64,000 nucleotides of DNA from Budorcas taxicolor (GCF_023091745.1 NC_068935.1:1627001-1691000); one strand, 5' to 3'; numbered from the stretch's first letter, positions 12,001 to 24,347 are shown. Notes: a model not told the origin generated them from the sequence alone. Numbers and translations: made by a program.

Positions 12001-12717
12001 GTGGTAGCTTCTGTTTTTCTCAGTTTGCCTCCTTAGTATGACTCCATCTTATTAGTCATCTGAAGTGAAGGTAGCTAGATCCTAGTATCCTTGGCCTACC
12101 ATACCAAGAGCAGAGCTTGTACTCCATAAGTGAGGGTTGGGTGGAAACAGGGAGTCCCAGAATCAATCTTGGCTGTAATAGAGCTTCTGCAACACAGAAC
12201 TGGGAGGGGTAAGATATACTGGTAGCTCTCTCATCTCTGGAAGACATTGCAACACTATATTAGAGAGTGGTGGTGGGGAGGGAACCCTGTGCTCTTAGCT
12301 GATCCCACCATGAGTAGATTTCTCATGATCCTGGAGACAGGGAGTGAGCTCTGCCTCAAATACCACCTACTCTTTCTATTCTTACTATATTTTCTTGAAA
12401 AAAAGTTTACTATATACCCTTAGAACAATTTCTAGATAATTAAAATGGTTATTAATTTTTGTCTTTCAACAACTTTTATAAGTTCTGTTTCTTTTATTGC
12501 AGTAAGCCCTTCACACTCTTATTCAGGGATCCATTTCCCTAAACTTTAGTTTTAAAAATTGAAGAGATGGTAAATAAAACTAAAAGTTAATTCTTATTAC
12601 AAATAAAGTATGTAACCCTCTGTCTAAACTTAGCAATGATAATAATTTACAAATATGTCATATAAGAAATGAGAAAATGTATAATCATAGATATGAAAGT
12701 TATAAAAAAATATTTTA
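12001..12717. other. Unassigned non-coding DNA
   Basis: No convincing gene. The open frame 12056-12247 (- strand, 63 codons) has no recognisable domain. The sequence is moderately G-rich at 12250-12300, then A/T-rich. Confidence 0.5.
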
Positions 12718-12945
12718 TGGGCTTCCCAGGTGATTTGGTGGTTAAAAAAAAAAAAAAAAAAAAACCACCTGCCAATACATGAGTCACAAGAAATGCAAGT
12801 TTGGTCCCTGGGTCAGGAAGATCCCCTGGATGAGAAAATGACAGCCCACTGCAGTATTCTTGCCTAGATAATTCCATGGACAGAGGATCTTGCAGGGCTA
12901 CATTACATGGGGTCTCAAAAAGTCAGACATGAGTGAGCATGCATG
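12718..12945 (+). mobile_element. Bov-tA SINE with an internal A20 run
   Basis: Starts GGGCTTCCCAGGTG and contains the tRNA-derived head (GTTTGGTCCCTGGGTCAGG) and the BovB-derived tail up to AAAAGTCAGACATGAGTG. Unusually, a run of about 20 A lies inside the tRNA-like head (12746-12765), not at the 3' end. It is followed after 18 bases by an oppositely oriented SINE. Confidence 0.9.
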
Positions 12946-12963
12946 TTAAAGTGTATTAATGTG

Positions 12964-13175
12964 CTATGTGTGAAGTTGCTCAGTCGTGTCCCACTCTGTG
13001 ATCCTGTAGACTATAGATCGCCAGGCTCCTCTGTCCATGGGATTCTCCAGGCAAGAATACTGGAGTGGGTTGCCATTTTCTTCTCCAGGCAATCTTCCCA
13101 ACCCAGGGATCAAACCCAGGTCTCCTGCATTGCAGGCAGACGCTTTATCCTCTGAGCCACCAGGGAAGCCATGTT
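12964..13175 (-). mobile_element. Bov-tA SINE
   Basis: A - strand copy from a BovB-like tail (GTTGCTCAGTCGTGTCCC) to a tRNA-like head ending CCACCAGGGAAGCC. It is flanked by TTAATGTG direct repeats (12956-12963 and 13176-13183), a plausible target-site duplication. With its + strand neighbour it forms an inverted pair. Confidence 0.92.
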
Positions 13176-13183
13176 TTAATGTG

Positions 13184-14053
13184 GAATGCTGCTCAAATAA
13201 TTTTAAAATCTGAAAGAAATAAACTATTTCATCGCAAATATAATCACCAAAATTCACCAAAATGGTTAAATACCTAGACACAAAAGTAATCCTAGAGAAC
13301 AGAAGAGGGGCAATTAAATCCTGACCTATTTAAAAGGAGACCAGACTTATCTGTTTTCCTGTTTAACCACACATAACTTTTAAGACGTTTATAACTCCTA
13401 TGTGTTTCAAACTCATTCCATTGTCAGGGAGAAAGAAAATTTCCTCTATCTTTCTAGGGTCTTCTGGCTGGTCTAATAATTAAATTGACTTGAGACAGAT
13501 TAACAGAAACAAAGTCAAGCAAAATCTTAATAACATGAATACATGAAAGAAACCCAGGAAAACTAGGTAACTCACCAAAATGGTTGAAACTCTCACCTTA
13601 AATATCATCCTCAAAGAAAGTTGCTTGATACTTCAAAGCTGAGGAAGGCAATTCACATGGAGATGTAAAAGCAGATGCTTGGTTAACAAATGTTTGCTGG
13701 GCCAAGCAGAGAGGGTAGACACAGAGAGGAATTTTAACAAACAGTCTTTTCTAGGTTTCTCCATTTCTATGTAAAGTTGCCTACCTCGAACAAGTCTTCT
13801 ATCTACATTCTTTTAAGCAGTTACGGAGAATGTTGAAGTTTCTTCCTGAGTCTTTTTCACCTTATAAATAATAAGCCTAAATGAATCCTCATGCCAAAGA
13901 AACACATTTGGGGTGGAAAATATTGCTCCCCTACACCATCCCATTAAAAAAAACAACAACCATAATTCAGTTTATGAAACCAACAAAAATGTACTACTTA
14001 AATATTAAACCTCAAAAGTAGCACAAAAGAAAACCTTAAACAAATTTAAATTA
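13184..14053. other. Unassigned non-coding DNA, possibly an old LTR
   Basis: A/T-rich with no coding frame. Parts of 13440-13950 have the look of an old LTR or ERV flank in the - orientation, but I cannot name a family and see no paired ends. Confidence 0.35.
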
Positions 14054-14817
14054 TGAAAGATTGTTGTTGAATCACTCAAAGATGCCGGGATTCTTTGCCC
14101 CTGGAGGAGAAGAATTCAATCCGGGACAAGAGACGAAGCTTGATCACTCAGAGCTTTTGTGTAATAAAGTTTTATTAAAGTATAAAGGAGATAGAGAAAG
14201 TTTCTGACATAGGCATCAGAAGGGGGCAGAAAGAGTACCCCTGCTAGTCTTCAGCCGGATGTTATATAGTCACTAGCAGTCTGTTAATGAAAGAAAGGAA
14301 TGTCTTAAAACTCAGAATGGCACCAGGCCCCTCACCCATAAGGTGCATTTTGGGATAACCTTGGCACCAAATGGTTCATTCTGGGCCATAAAATGATTAA
14401 CTTGATTCTTGAAGAAGGGCAGATCACCATACAGTTTCATTTACATAGATTGGAGGAACAATATCTGAGTATAACATACTGGTTTGTCAAGTAGGTTCTG
14501 AGCCAAAAGGTGGAACCACTTGAAGACAGAGTTTGAGGTAAATGAATAGTGCATTAGCATAGCTTAAGACAAACATTTCCATAAGAAAAAGGCATTTGTT
14601 ATCTCTAGGTTTGAGGATACTTAACTTCAGGTGAAACCAGGTATCATTATGGCAACACAGTATTTTAAGAGAAACCTCCTTTTAAATTTGTATAGAGAAG
14701 GAAAAAATATCGCTAGTTTGTTTCCTCTTGCTGCTTAAGAGAGATAAAAATGTCTGACACTTGCATGCTATTTCCTCTGTTTGGATATCCCTGGTCGTCC
14801 TGCCTGTTACCCTCTCA
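14054..14817 (-). mobile_element. Solo LTR, ruminant class I ERV (copy 1)
   Basis: On the - strand it starts TGAGAGGGTAACAGGCAGG and ends CTTTCA, with a poly(A) signal region near 14162-14178. Both sides carry the 4-bp repeat ATTA (14050-14053 and 14818-14821); 4-bp duplications are usual for gamma-type (class I) ERVs. No internal retroviral sequence adjoins it, so it is a solo LTR from LTR-LTR recombination. A second family member lies at 36204-37717 in the same orientation. Confidence 0.88.
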
Positions 14818-14821
14818 ATTA

Positions 14822-16955
14822 TACATAAATGAAAAAAAAAAATCTAAAAAATATTTAGTCATTCAAATTAAACAATAAATGAAGAGAACAATAGATCATG
14901 ATGGCAGAGTATTTTTACTCCATGTATGTAAAATTGGTGTCCTTTAGAAACTATCAACAGAATTCACTCTAACAATAAATTAAATGTGAAAATATGTGTT
15001 TGTATCAATACATGCTGAAATTAAACATCCAGCCCAAATAAAAATGTAAGTAAGTAGAAACTAAAGGCAACTACAAAATATGGTAAATACATTTTATAAT
15101 AAAACTAAAAGACTTAAATAATAATGAAATACTAATTTCCATTGTTCTCAGAAAGAAGACATATAAATGTTGTTCTCACTAATATTCAACATAAAGCATA
15201 AAGGAAGGGCGAGAAATCAGGAGCTAACAGGATAGAGGACCCTGGAGCTACATTTACAGATTTTATTTTTTTTTTCCTGGTGTATTTTATTCACTGTGGC
15301 TTAAGGAGCAAGCAAGCATTCACCATCGACTTCTTCCATATTTTCAAGATTGTTTAGTAGACAATAACAGACAATAACAAATGCTAAGCAAATAAATATT
15401 TTGAACCATTTAAACATACTTCTGATTTTGTAGGTTACAAAAGCTGACAGAGGTGACCCTAGGTGTTTATTTCTATATCTACATGTATTTTTTCATTTGT
15501 CTTTATTTACATATAAAACTGGGAAAACATTCATTATGCCTGAGATATTCTCTGAACAAGGTAAATAAAAGCAAATATATTTATTATAAGCAGGGAGTTT
15601 TATCTAAGAATTTGAATTGGGTATATTGAGAATAACCATAAATTCAAATTTGCTGCAGCTTTGTAAGGTTTAAGGTTAATATCTCAATAGACAAAACTTT
15701 TGTTTTTCAGGCTGTAGTAATACATTTAGTTTCTTATCTGTAGGCCTCAGAGTCTACTTTTCACTGTGAACAGAAGCTGTAAAAAGTTTTCCTCCTGTAG
15801 CTAACAGTAAAGTATGTGAAAATATTTCTGTACACTTAGCTTTATCCTGGGAATGAATCAGAATAATTATGTGAAGAAGTCACTTAGAGAGATTGAAAGA
15901 GTCCCATCTCTCAGGCTGGCAGTAGCAGCCTTCTAAATAAGAAAGCCACAGAAACTGGATGATAAGACTTCTCAAAAATGTCTCATTTGAGGAACTTTAA
16001 TCCCAGTCATGTAGCAAGAGGAGGCCTGTCCACTTCTGACCCTTATTCCTCCCAGAGCAGACATGTGACACTTCACACCAAAGCAATTACATACTTGCTG
16101 AAAACTGACTCCTCCTGACCTCTTATTTAGTTAGCCATCTTCAGCCATTTATGTTTGTAGAAAAGCCTCCAGGCTTGCAAGGAATAATATGTACTCCCAT
16201 CACCAACTAACTGAAGGAGATATGCTTGAAGCTTCTACCTGCTCTAGTCAGCTCCTTTCCATTTATTTCCAAGTGATCATATATTTTAGGGAAAAATGTG
16301 AAAAATAATGTTATATACATTTGGAAGGAACTTATACCCACTAACAGTGCTTGTTCACTTAGGCCAAGTATAGGAAACTCATCAGATAGGAAATGGGAAA
16401 TGTAAATATGTGAAGCCCTTTAAGTGGAAAATATTAAATGATTATGGGGACTCTGGTGAATGTGAAAGTAAATTCATTCTGCAAAACTATAAGCCCCCAG
16501 TTTATGACTTCTAGATCTGGAAAACAATACAGAATTAAAATCACTGGATATATCAGTATATTAGTAGCTCAAAAGAGAGAATTCAAATTGTCAAATCAGG
16601 TCAAATAGGTCAAGTTATTAAGAAGTCTCATAGAAAAAAAAAACATAAAGCTTTGAAAAAAATTCTTTAGAAATACACTGAAAAATTAGGTGCAGATGTA
16701 TTTTTTGAAACACACAAAATCAAGTGCAGACTTCCACATAAAAAGGATAATTTCTCAGTCTTCTAGGATTTTTAATTGCCACAAATTATGTTGGAGAGAT
16801 GCATTCAGTTGCAAAACTGACCCTAGAAAAAGCTATCTAGCCCTATCTATCTATTTGGTACTTTTTAAACTGAAAATATACACTGTGTTCCAAAGATTAT
16901 GGCAAATTTTAAATAGTAATCATCTGTATAAATCACAAAGGAAATTACTTTCTTT
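14822..16955. other. Unassigned non-coding DNA
   Basis: A/T-rich. I looked for coding frames, splice-flanked segments and repeat boundaries and found none I can support. The frame 16690-16959 (89 codons) has no recognisable domain and a composition no different from its surroundings. Some of the stretch may be ancient repeats too diverged to name. Confidence 0.5.
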
Positions 16956-17115
16956 CTAAACACTTGCTAAGTGTTTTTCACATATTTAATCCTCAAAAAA
17001 CCCTGTAAATTTGATATTATCATTCTCTGTATTTTAGAGATAATGGATAAATACTTTCCCAAGATCACAGAGCTAATAAATAGTAGAGCTGGTTATGAAC
17101 TTTGCCCAAGCAATT
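16956..17115 (-). mobile_element. MIR SINE relic
   Basis: Reading 'TTTAATCCTCAAAAAACCC', then 'TTTAGAGATAATGG', then 'AAGATCACAGAGCTAATAA' and 'GTAGAGCTGGTTATGAAC', the stretch follows the order of the conserved MIR core in reverse orientation. It is an ancient mammalian tRNA-derived SINE. Confidence 0.75.
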
Positions 17116-17435
17116 AAACATTTGAAAAATTTTCAAAGACCTATTCCCCCAAACCAGAATTGTAGGGCTAGATTAAAGTGAATATAAATTCTATCAAGCT
17201 TTCAAGAAAAAATAGTATATATTTTATTTAAACCTGTGCATAGGCACTGCATAAACAGTGCACAGACAGAAGAGGAAACTACCTAAATTTGTATGCAAAT
17301 CTAGGCAAATGCTGATAATAAAATATGATAAATTTATTAAAAAGCTAATAGGCTCATTTAGCTTAAAAAAAAAAAAAAGTTCCTTCTTTATTCAATGTGC
17401 AAGGCCCTATGCTAGGAACAAATGAAAATTAACTT
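17116..17435. other. Unassigned non-coding DNA
   Basis: A/T-rich sequence with a poly(A) run near 17367-17378 and no coding signal. It is the left flank of the large nested element. Confidence 0.5.
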
Positions 17436-17880
17436 TTTGCTGTTGTTGTTCAGTGGCTAAGTTGTGTCTGACTCTTTGCTGCCCCATGTACTACAGCAGC
17501 CAGTTTCTCCTGTTCTTCACTTTCTCCTTTAGTTTGCTCAAACTCATGTCCATTGAGTCAGTGATGCTATCTAACCACCTCATCCTCTGTCACCCCTTCT
17601 CCTCCTGCCCTCAATCTCTCCCAGCATCAGGGTCTTTTCCATTGAGTCAATTCTCCACATCAAGTGACCAAAGTATTAGAGCTTCAGCTTGAGTAACAGT
17701 CCTTACAATAAATATTCAGGCTTGATTTCCACTAGGATTTACTGGGTTGATTTCCATGCAGTCCAAGGGACTCTCAAAAGTTTTCTACGGCACCACAATT
17801 TGAAAACATCAATTGCTTGGCACTCAGCTTCCTTTGTAGTCCAACTCTCACATCAGTACATGATGACTGGAAAAATTGTA
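17436..17880 (-). mobile_element. BovB 3' end, outermost layer of the nest (left part)
   Basis: The - strand BovB 3' tip has an AAC-rich tail (TGTTGTTGTTCAGTGG on the + strand) and then the 3' coding region, ending abruptly at 17880 where an L1 5'UTR starts. The same BovB resumes beyond the L1 at about 32141 with the next consensus block, so the L1 was inserted into it. Confidence 0.88.
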
Positions 17881-18486
17881 TGCTTAGGGTGGTCCTAAGA
17901 TGGTGGAGGAATAGGACGGGGAGACCACTTTCTCTCCCACAAATTCATTGAAAGATAATTTGAACACTGAGCAAATACAAAACAACTTCTGAACACTGGT
18001 AGAGGATACCAGGCACCCAGAAAGGCAGCCCATTGTCTTCAAAAGGAGGTAGGACAAAAGATAAAAGATAAAAAGACAGACAAAAGAGTTAGGAAAGGAT
18101 ACCCATCCTGGGGAGGGAGTCTTAAAAGAGAAGTTTTCAAACACCAGGAAACCATCTTACCTGCAGGTCTCTGGGGAGTTTTGGAATCTCAGAAGGCAAC
18201 ATAAATAGTAGGAAAAAAATAAATAAAACTCAAAGATTATGCACCTAACGGAAATTTCCAGCAGAGGAATAGCCCAGACGCTTGCCTCTGGCACCAGCAA
18301 GTGGGGGCTGAACAGGGAGGCACAGGCTACACTGAGAAGGGGCCTGAATGCCCTGAGGGCAATCTGAGGGAGCTAACTTGGGATAACAACCCAAACCTTG
18401 GGATAGCCAGAGCAGGGGGTGGGGGGAGAGGAAAGAGACAGAGAGAGAGAATTTTCCCCAAAAAAGCTCTAACCTAAGGCACTGCT
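17881..18486 (+). mobile_element. L1 (bovine type) 5'UTR, first part
   Basis: Starts GGTCCTAAGATGGTGGAGG (from 17890), the opening of the bovine L1 5'UTR. It continues through purine-rich 5'UTR sequence to AAGGCACTGCT at 18476-18486, where a BovB is inserted; L1 sequence resumes at 22549. The left boundary is within BovB. AAAAATTGTATG at 17871 versus AAAAAATGTAG at 32136 is a plausible diverged target-site duplication for the whole L1. Because the 5' end is present, this L1 was once about 8 kb long. Confidence 0.88.
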
Positions 18487-19764
18487 TAGGCAAACAAGAG
18501 ATGGCTAGGGTGAATGTCGACATTCTAGGAATCAGCGAACTAAAATGGACTGGAATGGGTGAATTTAACACAGATGACAATTATATCTACTACTGTGGGC
18601 AGGAATCTGTCAGAAGAAATGGAGTAGCCATCATGGTCAACAAAAGACTCCAAAATGCAGTACTTGGATGCAATCTCAAAAACAACACAATGATCTCTGT
18701 TTGATTCCAAGGCAAACCATTCAGCATCATGGTAATCCAAGTCTATGCACCAACCAGTAATGCTGAAGAAGCTGAAGTTGAACGGTTCTATGAAGACCTA
18801 CAAGACCTTTTAGAAGTAACTCCCAAAAAAGATGTCCTTTCCATTATAGGGGACTGGAATGCAAAAGTAGGAAGTCAAGAAACACCTGGAGTAACAAGCA
18901 AATTTGGCCTTGCAATGCGGAATGAAGCAGTCCAAAGACTAATAGAGTTTTGCCAAGAAAATGCACTGGTCATAGCAAACACCCTCTTGCAACAACATAA
19001 GAGAAGACTCTACACATAGACACACCAGATGGTCAACACCGAAATCAGACTGATTATATTCTCTGCAGCCAAAGATGGACAAGCTCTATACAGTCAACAA
19101 AAACAAGACCAGGAGCTGGCTGTGGCTCAGATCATGAACTCCTTATTGCCATATTCAGACATAAATTGAAGAAAGTAGGGAAAACCGCTAGACCATTCAG
19201 GTATGACCTAAATCAAATCCCTTATGATTATACCGTGGAAGTGAGAAATAGATTTAAGGGCCTAGATCTGATAGACAGAGTGCCTGATGAACTATGGAAT
19301 GAGGTTCATGACATTGTACAGAAGACAGGGATCAAGACCATCCCCATGGAAAAAAAAATGCAAAAAAGCAAAATGGCTGTCTGTGGAGGCCTTACAAATA
19401 GCTGTGAAAAAAAAGAGAAGCAAAAAGCAAAGGATAAAAGGAAAGATATAAGCATCTGAATGCAGAGTTCCAAAGAATAGCAAGAAGAATTAAGAAAGCC
19501 TTCAGCGATCAATGCAAAGAAATAGAGGAAAAGAAAAGAATTGGAAAGGCTAGAGATCTCTTCAAGAAAATCAGAGATACCAAGGGAACATTTCATGTAA
19601 AAATGGGCTCAATAAAGGACAGAAATTGTATGGACCTAACAGAAGCAGAAGATATTAAGAAGAGGTGGCAAGAATACACAGAAGAACTGTACAAAAAAGA
19701 TCTTCATGACCCGGATAATCACGATGGTGTGATCACTCATCTGGACCCAGACATCCTGGAATGT
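18487..19764 (+). mobile_element. BovB with endonuclease and linker, interrupted by an LTR
   Basis: The least 5'-truncated simple BovB here. It begins just before the apurinic-type endonuclease: VDILGISELKWTGMGEF (from 18510), GDWNAKVGS (about 18850) and the SDHEL block (about 19127), all expected endonuclease landmarks. Stops break the frame at 18705 (TGA) and 19017 (TAG), and shifts follow near 19160 and 19460. Flanking AAGGCACTGCT (18476-18486 and 22549-22559) is a perfect 11-bp target-site duplication in L1 sequence. The element is split at 19764 by an ERV LTR and resumes at 21052. Confidence 0.93.
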
Positions 19765-21051
19765 TCTCAGAGTCCAACCCCAGTGGATCCAGGGAATTTG
19801 AAGCGGGGACAGAGTCGGCGATTAAAGAGGGATTAATTAAAAATTTAAAGGGAGATTAGGGAAGAATAATATAGTGAAAAAATAGAGGAGAAAAGAGGCT
19901 GATATTCCTTGGTTTACATGGGAAGCTAATAAAGTCTCAAGACAAGAGACTTGCTCTGTTCACGTAGGCCACCGGCACCCGCTTGAATAGCGGAGTGTGG
20001 CCCATCTTTGGCTCCCTGTTGCATGGGTCTTAGAAGCCCAGGCAGAAAAGTGAACGCAGAGAGCCTCTGTGCTCCAAGGGATCAGCCTGAAAAAGAGAGG
20101 GAGGGGGAGGAAGAAAGAGAGAGAGAGAGTCGACATGGGGGAGGCCAAGCTTGTGCAAAACCCCCATAAGTTTATTTTCAAAAGGTGCTTATATACCCTA
20201 AGTTTTACATAATGGAAGATGCAGAGTCATGCAGGGGCAGCAGTCCTGACCCTTATCGATACCAGGCTTTCTTTCTGCATATCTTTCCATATACAAAAGG
20301 TCTCAGGTCATTTACATTATCTTCTGGCCAAGAGGCCTGTTAACACTTTATTGTTCTCTTCCTTAATGAATGTTAATCTTGTTTTCCCTGAAGTGTTTTT
20401 CTTTAATCTGCATCACTCTCAAAGCACTAAATAAAGTTACATCCCTGTAGAACAAAGGTGCACTGGATTATAACAAAGAAGGTACTTAACTCAAAGATCT
20501 AATGTTGCTAATACCAGGGCTGCTACCTGTTTTTCTACGTACCAACTATATCAACAAATAAAAGATATGAAAACTTGGCAGCAAGTATTGGCTCAACAAT
20601 GAAACCCTTAATCAGTCCTATTCTAATGATTTTGACTCCTCGGAAGCCCCTACATTCCTAGGGTGTTTTAAGCTTCCTGTGCCTCTCACAGTTGGGAGGC
20701 CACAAACAATCACATGCGCAGCTGTAAGAGTCCAGACAAACCTGTCAGGCAGGCAAGAAAGCCATCAGAGAGGTTTCTGGATTGAAACACTCTTATTATG
20801 CCCAGAAGATTTATTATCTAAAAGCTCTAAATTAACTTTTTCCAGAAAAATGTGGTGGGGGATAGCCCCCTGTTAATGTCAGAGGAGTTGGTGAAAGGCA
20901 TAATATAGTAAGGCAGACTCTGATTTTAGGGGTAGATGCTCGAGAAAATCCAGGGGGGACCCCTGAGGTCTGATCCCACCTTTGCGTCTTGTCAGGCCCC
21001 CTTCCTCATGATATTTGCCATGGGTGGGATTCCCCATGCTGGCTCCTGGCA
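19765..21051 (-). mobile_element. Solo ERV LTR (probably class II/ERVK-like) inside BovB
   Basis: A 1287-bp segment bounded by a perfect 6-bp repeat GAATGT (19759-19764 and 21052-21057) interrupts BovB exactly at consecutive consensus positions. Read on the - strand it opens TGCCAGGAGCC, has an AATAAA (complement of about 20166-20171) followed by a CT-rich U5-like stretch (complement of 20091-20133), and closes GACTCTGAGA. A 6-bp duplication favours class II (beta-like) ERVs. The terminal GA rather than CA is odd and may reflect mutation. No internal proviral sequence remains. Confidence 0.8.
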
Positions 21052-22548
21052 GAATGTGAAGCCAAGTGGGCCTTAAACGAACAAAGCTAGTGGAGGCAAT
21101 GGAATTCCAGTTGAGCTATTTCAAATCCTCAAAGATGATGCTGTCAAAGTGCTGCACTCAATATGCTAGCAAGTTTGGAAAACTCAGCAGTGGCCACAGG
21201 ACTGGAAAAGGTCAGTTTTCATTCCAATCTCAAAGAAAGGCAATGCCAAAGAATGCTCAAACTACTGCACAATTGCACTCATCTCACATGCTAGTAAAGT
21301 AATGCTCAAAATTCTCCAAGCCAGGCTTCAGCAATACGTGAATCGTGAACTTCCTGATGTTGAAGCTGGTTTTAGAAAAGGCAGAGGAACCAGAGATCAA
21401 ATGCCAACATCTGCTGGATCATGGAAAAAGCAAGAGAGTTCCAGAAAAACATCTATTTCTGCTTTATTGACTATGCCAAAGCCTTTGACTGTGTGGATCA
21501 CAATAAACTGTGGAAAATTGTGAGAGAGATGGGAATACCAGACCACCTGACCTGCCTCTTGAGAAATCTGTATCCAGGTGAGGAAGAAACACTTAGAACT
21601 GGACATGGAACAACAGACTGGTTCCAAATACAGAAAGGAGTATGTCAAGGCTGTATATTGTCACCCTGATTATTTAATTTATATGCAGAGTACATCATGA
21701 GAAACGGTGGATTGGAAGAAACACAAGCTGGAATCAAGATTGCCAGGAGAAATATCAATAATCTCAGATATGCAGATGACACCACCCTTATGGCAGAAAG
21801 TGAAGAGGAGCTAAAAAGCCTCTTGATGAAAGTGAAAGAGGAGAGTGTAAAAGCTGGCTTAAAGCTCAACATTCAGAAAACGAAGATCATGGCATCCGGT
21901 CCCATCACTTCATGGGAAATAGATGGGGAAACAGTGGAAACAGTGTCAGACTTTATTTTGGGGGGCTCCAAAATCACTGCAGATGGTGACTGCAGCCATG
22001 AAATTAAAAGACGCTTACTCCTTGGAAGAAAAGTTATGACCAACCTAGATAGTATATTCAAAATCAGAGACATTACTTTGCCGACTAAGGTCTGTCTAGT
22101 CAAGGCTGTGTTTTTTTCAGTACTCGTGTATGGATGTGAGCGTTGGACTGTGAAGAGGGCTGAGCGCTGAAGAATTGATGCTTTTGAACTGTGGTGTTGG
22201 AGAAGACTCTTGAGAGTCCCTTGGACTCTACAAGGAGATCCAACCAGTCCTTTCTGAAGGAGACCAATGCTAGGATTTCTTTGGAAGGACTGATGCTAAA
22301 GCTGAATCTCCAGTACTTTGGCCACCTCATGCTAAGTGTTGACTCATTGGAAAAGACTTTGATGCTGGGAGGGATTTGGGGCAGGAGGAGAAGGGGACGA
22401 CAGAGGATGAGATGGCTGGATGGCATCACGGACTCGATGGACGTGAATCTGAGTGAACTCTGGGAGTTGGTTATGGACAGGGAAGCCTGGCATGCTGTGA
22501 TCCATGGGGTCGCAGAGTCGGACACGACTGTGCAACTGAATTGAACTG
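21052..22548 (+). mobile_element. BovB RT and 3' end, continuation
   Basis: BovB resumes with GAATGTGAAGCC and includes most of the RT: palm blocks, 'FIDYAKAFDCVDHNKLW' (21421-21669 frame), and RYADDTTLMAESEEELKS with YADD at 21769-21780 (frame 21697-22170, 157 codons). The 3' tip is at 22540-22548. A stop after 'GCILSP' (TGA at 21667) and several shifts break the protein. This RT catalytic motif is intact, but the frame around it is not. Confidence 0.93.
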
Positions 22549-24347
22549 AAGGCACTGCTGGGCTTGCTCACAGAACAAAGAACTGAGCGAATACCAGAGG
22601 AGAGCTAGCCAGCTGTGGACCTGCCCATCCCCTGCTGGAGGCAGGAAGGCAGGTTGACTGCAGCCAGTGCCAGAAAGGGGAAAACTCAACCGCAGAGATG
22701 GCATCAACTACCAAATTGCGAACAGGTTTCCACTTGCTAACCAAGTCTTCCTGGGATCCTAGACATTTGACATCCCCCAGGAGGGCCACAGCCAGAGATC
22801 AGCTCTCCAGAGAAGACACATGGCACATCTGAGACGGTGCTCACACAGTGTACCCAGGAAACCGTGTGGCTGGGACCAGGGAGGTGATAAGATGCCATGT
22901 ACCTGTGGAGAGTGTGCTTACCAAGCACCTGGTCACCTGAGCTGCTTGGACCTGGGAAAGGTACAAAACACAGGTCCAACTGAATCTGTGCCTTTGTGGA
23001 GTACCCAAGAAGCTGAACCTGAGCGGGGTAGATCTGGGAAGGGCACGAAATGTAGGACCCGCCTTAGACAGTTTGCCTGCAGAGCAACTTGTAGCCTGAG
23101 CAGTGTAGACCACGAAAGCACACACACCATGAGCAAACCCAGTGTGGCCCAGATGCTGCAAGCACTCCACACACACGATATTTGTTTGCAGTGTTCATCC
23201 CTCACCACAGCACAATTGAACAGGTGAGCCTAAATAAATGACCACCTTTGCCCCCTTGTGTCAGGGTGGAAGTTAGATACTGAAGAGACTTGTAAACAGA
23301 GAAAGCCAAAATAAACAAAGAAGAGGCTCTGGAAGTGACAGGTACAACAAATTAAAACCCTGTAGTTAGCACTGGCTACATTGGATGGGGCCTATAGACC
23401 TTGAGAAGAAATATAAGGTGGAACAAAGAAATATCTGAAACTGAACTGACCCCACACTGTCCTCAAAAGCTCCAGAGAAATTGCTAGATATATTTTTCTA
23501 TAATGATTTTTTTAATTTTAAAAGTTCTTTATTATTCCTTTAATTTTCATTTTTAAAACCTACTATTACCTTGAAAAAATACTCTATTTTAAAGGCATAT
23601 TCCATATTTTAATATAACTTTTGCGATTTTTTTTTGTTTTATTAGTATTGCATTTTTGAGAGTCTATCCTCTAGATTTTTAATCTTTTCTTTTTGGTATT
23701 TGTTATCAATTCTGTACCATTAAAACTCCAATCTTCAGTACCCATTTTTAATTAAGAGTGTGATTACTGGCTTGATTGCTCTCTCCCCTTTTGACTCCCT
23801 TATTTTCACCCCAGATAATCTCTATCTCCTCCCTCCACCTTCTCTTCTCTACTTAACTCTGTGAATCTCTTTAGGTGTTCTGGGCTGTCTAGAAAACTTA
23901 GGGAACTGATCACAGGCTAAATTCGTCCCTCTCCTTTTGACTCCCCCTCCTCTCCTCCTGTTTACTTCATCTCTTTCCTCCCTCTTCTCTTCTTTATGAA
24001 ACTCCGTGAACCTCTGTGAGTGTTCCAGACTGTGGAGAGCAAATAGGGAACTGGTTACTGGCTACACTGCTCTCTTCCCTTTTGATTCCCCCTCTTTTCC
24101 ACCTGATCACCTCTATTTACCTCCTTCCTCTTTCCTTCTTCATGTAACTCTGTGAACTTCTCTGGGTGTCCCTCACTGTGGAGAATCTTTTCACCATTAA
24201 CCTAGATGTTTTATCACTGGTGCTGTATGGATGGAGAAGTCTTAAGGCTACTATAAGAATAAGACTGAAAGCCAGAGGCAGGAGGACTAAATGCAAAGCT
24301 TGAAAACACCAGAAAACTCTTGACTCCAGGGAACATTAATCAGCAAA
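22549..24347 (+). mobile_element. L1 (bovine type) 5'UTR, second part
   Basis: Continues the L1 5'UTR after the BovB (AAGGCACTGCTGGGCTTGC...). Contains GC-richer blocks to about 23230, then a T-rich section and a tandem repeat array (23789-24190). Open frames on both strands at 22820-23227 are by-products of this GC-richer 5'UTR. A BovB tip interrupts at 24348. Confidence 0.88.
23789..24190 (+). repeat. Tandem repeat within L1 5'UTR (about 145 bp, 2.8 units)
   Basis: Unit starts marked by TTTTGACTCCC/TTTTGATTCCC at 23789, 23935 and 24080 give periods of 146 and 145 bp. Each unit is CT-rich, then reads 'CTGTGAA-CTC' and 'GGGAACTG-T-AC-GGCTA'. Such unit repeats are a known sort of feature in L1 5'UTR promoters. 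Copy number may vary between L1 copies. Confidence 0.88.

Noticed and set aside
18245..18580. - strand 111-codon Pro/Ser/Leu-rich frame
   Set aside because: Antisense to the L1 5'UTR and running over the L1/BovB joint; by-product.
22820..23227. Overlapping open frames of 135 and 111 codons on both strands
   Set aside because: They lie in the GC-richer L1 5'UTR, match no domain, and are open on both strands as expected from composition.
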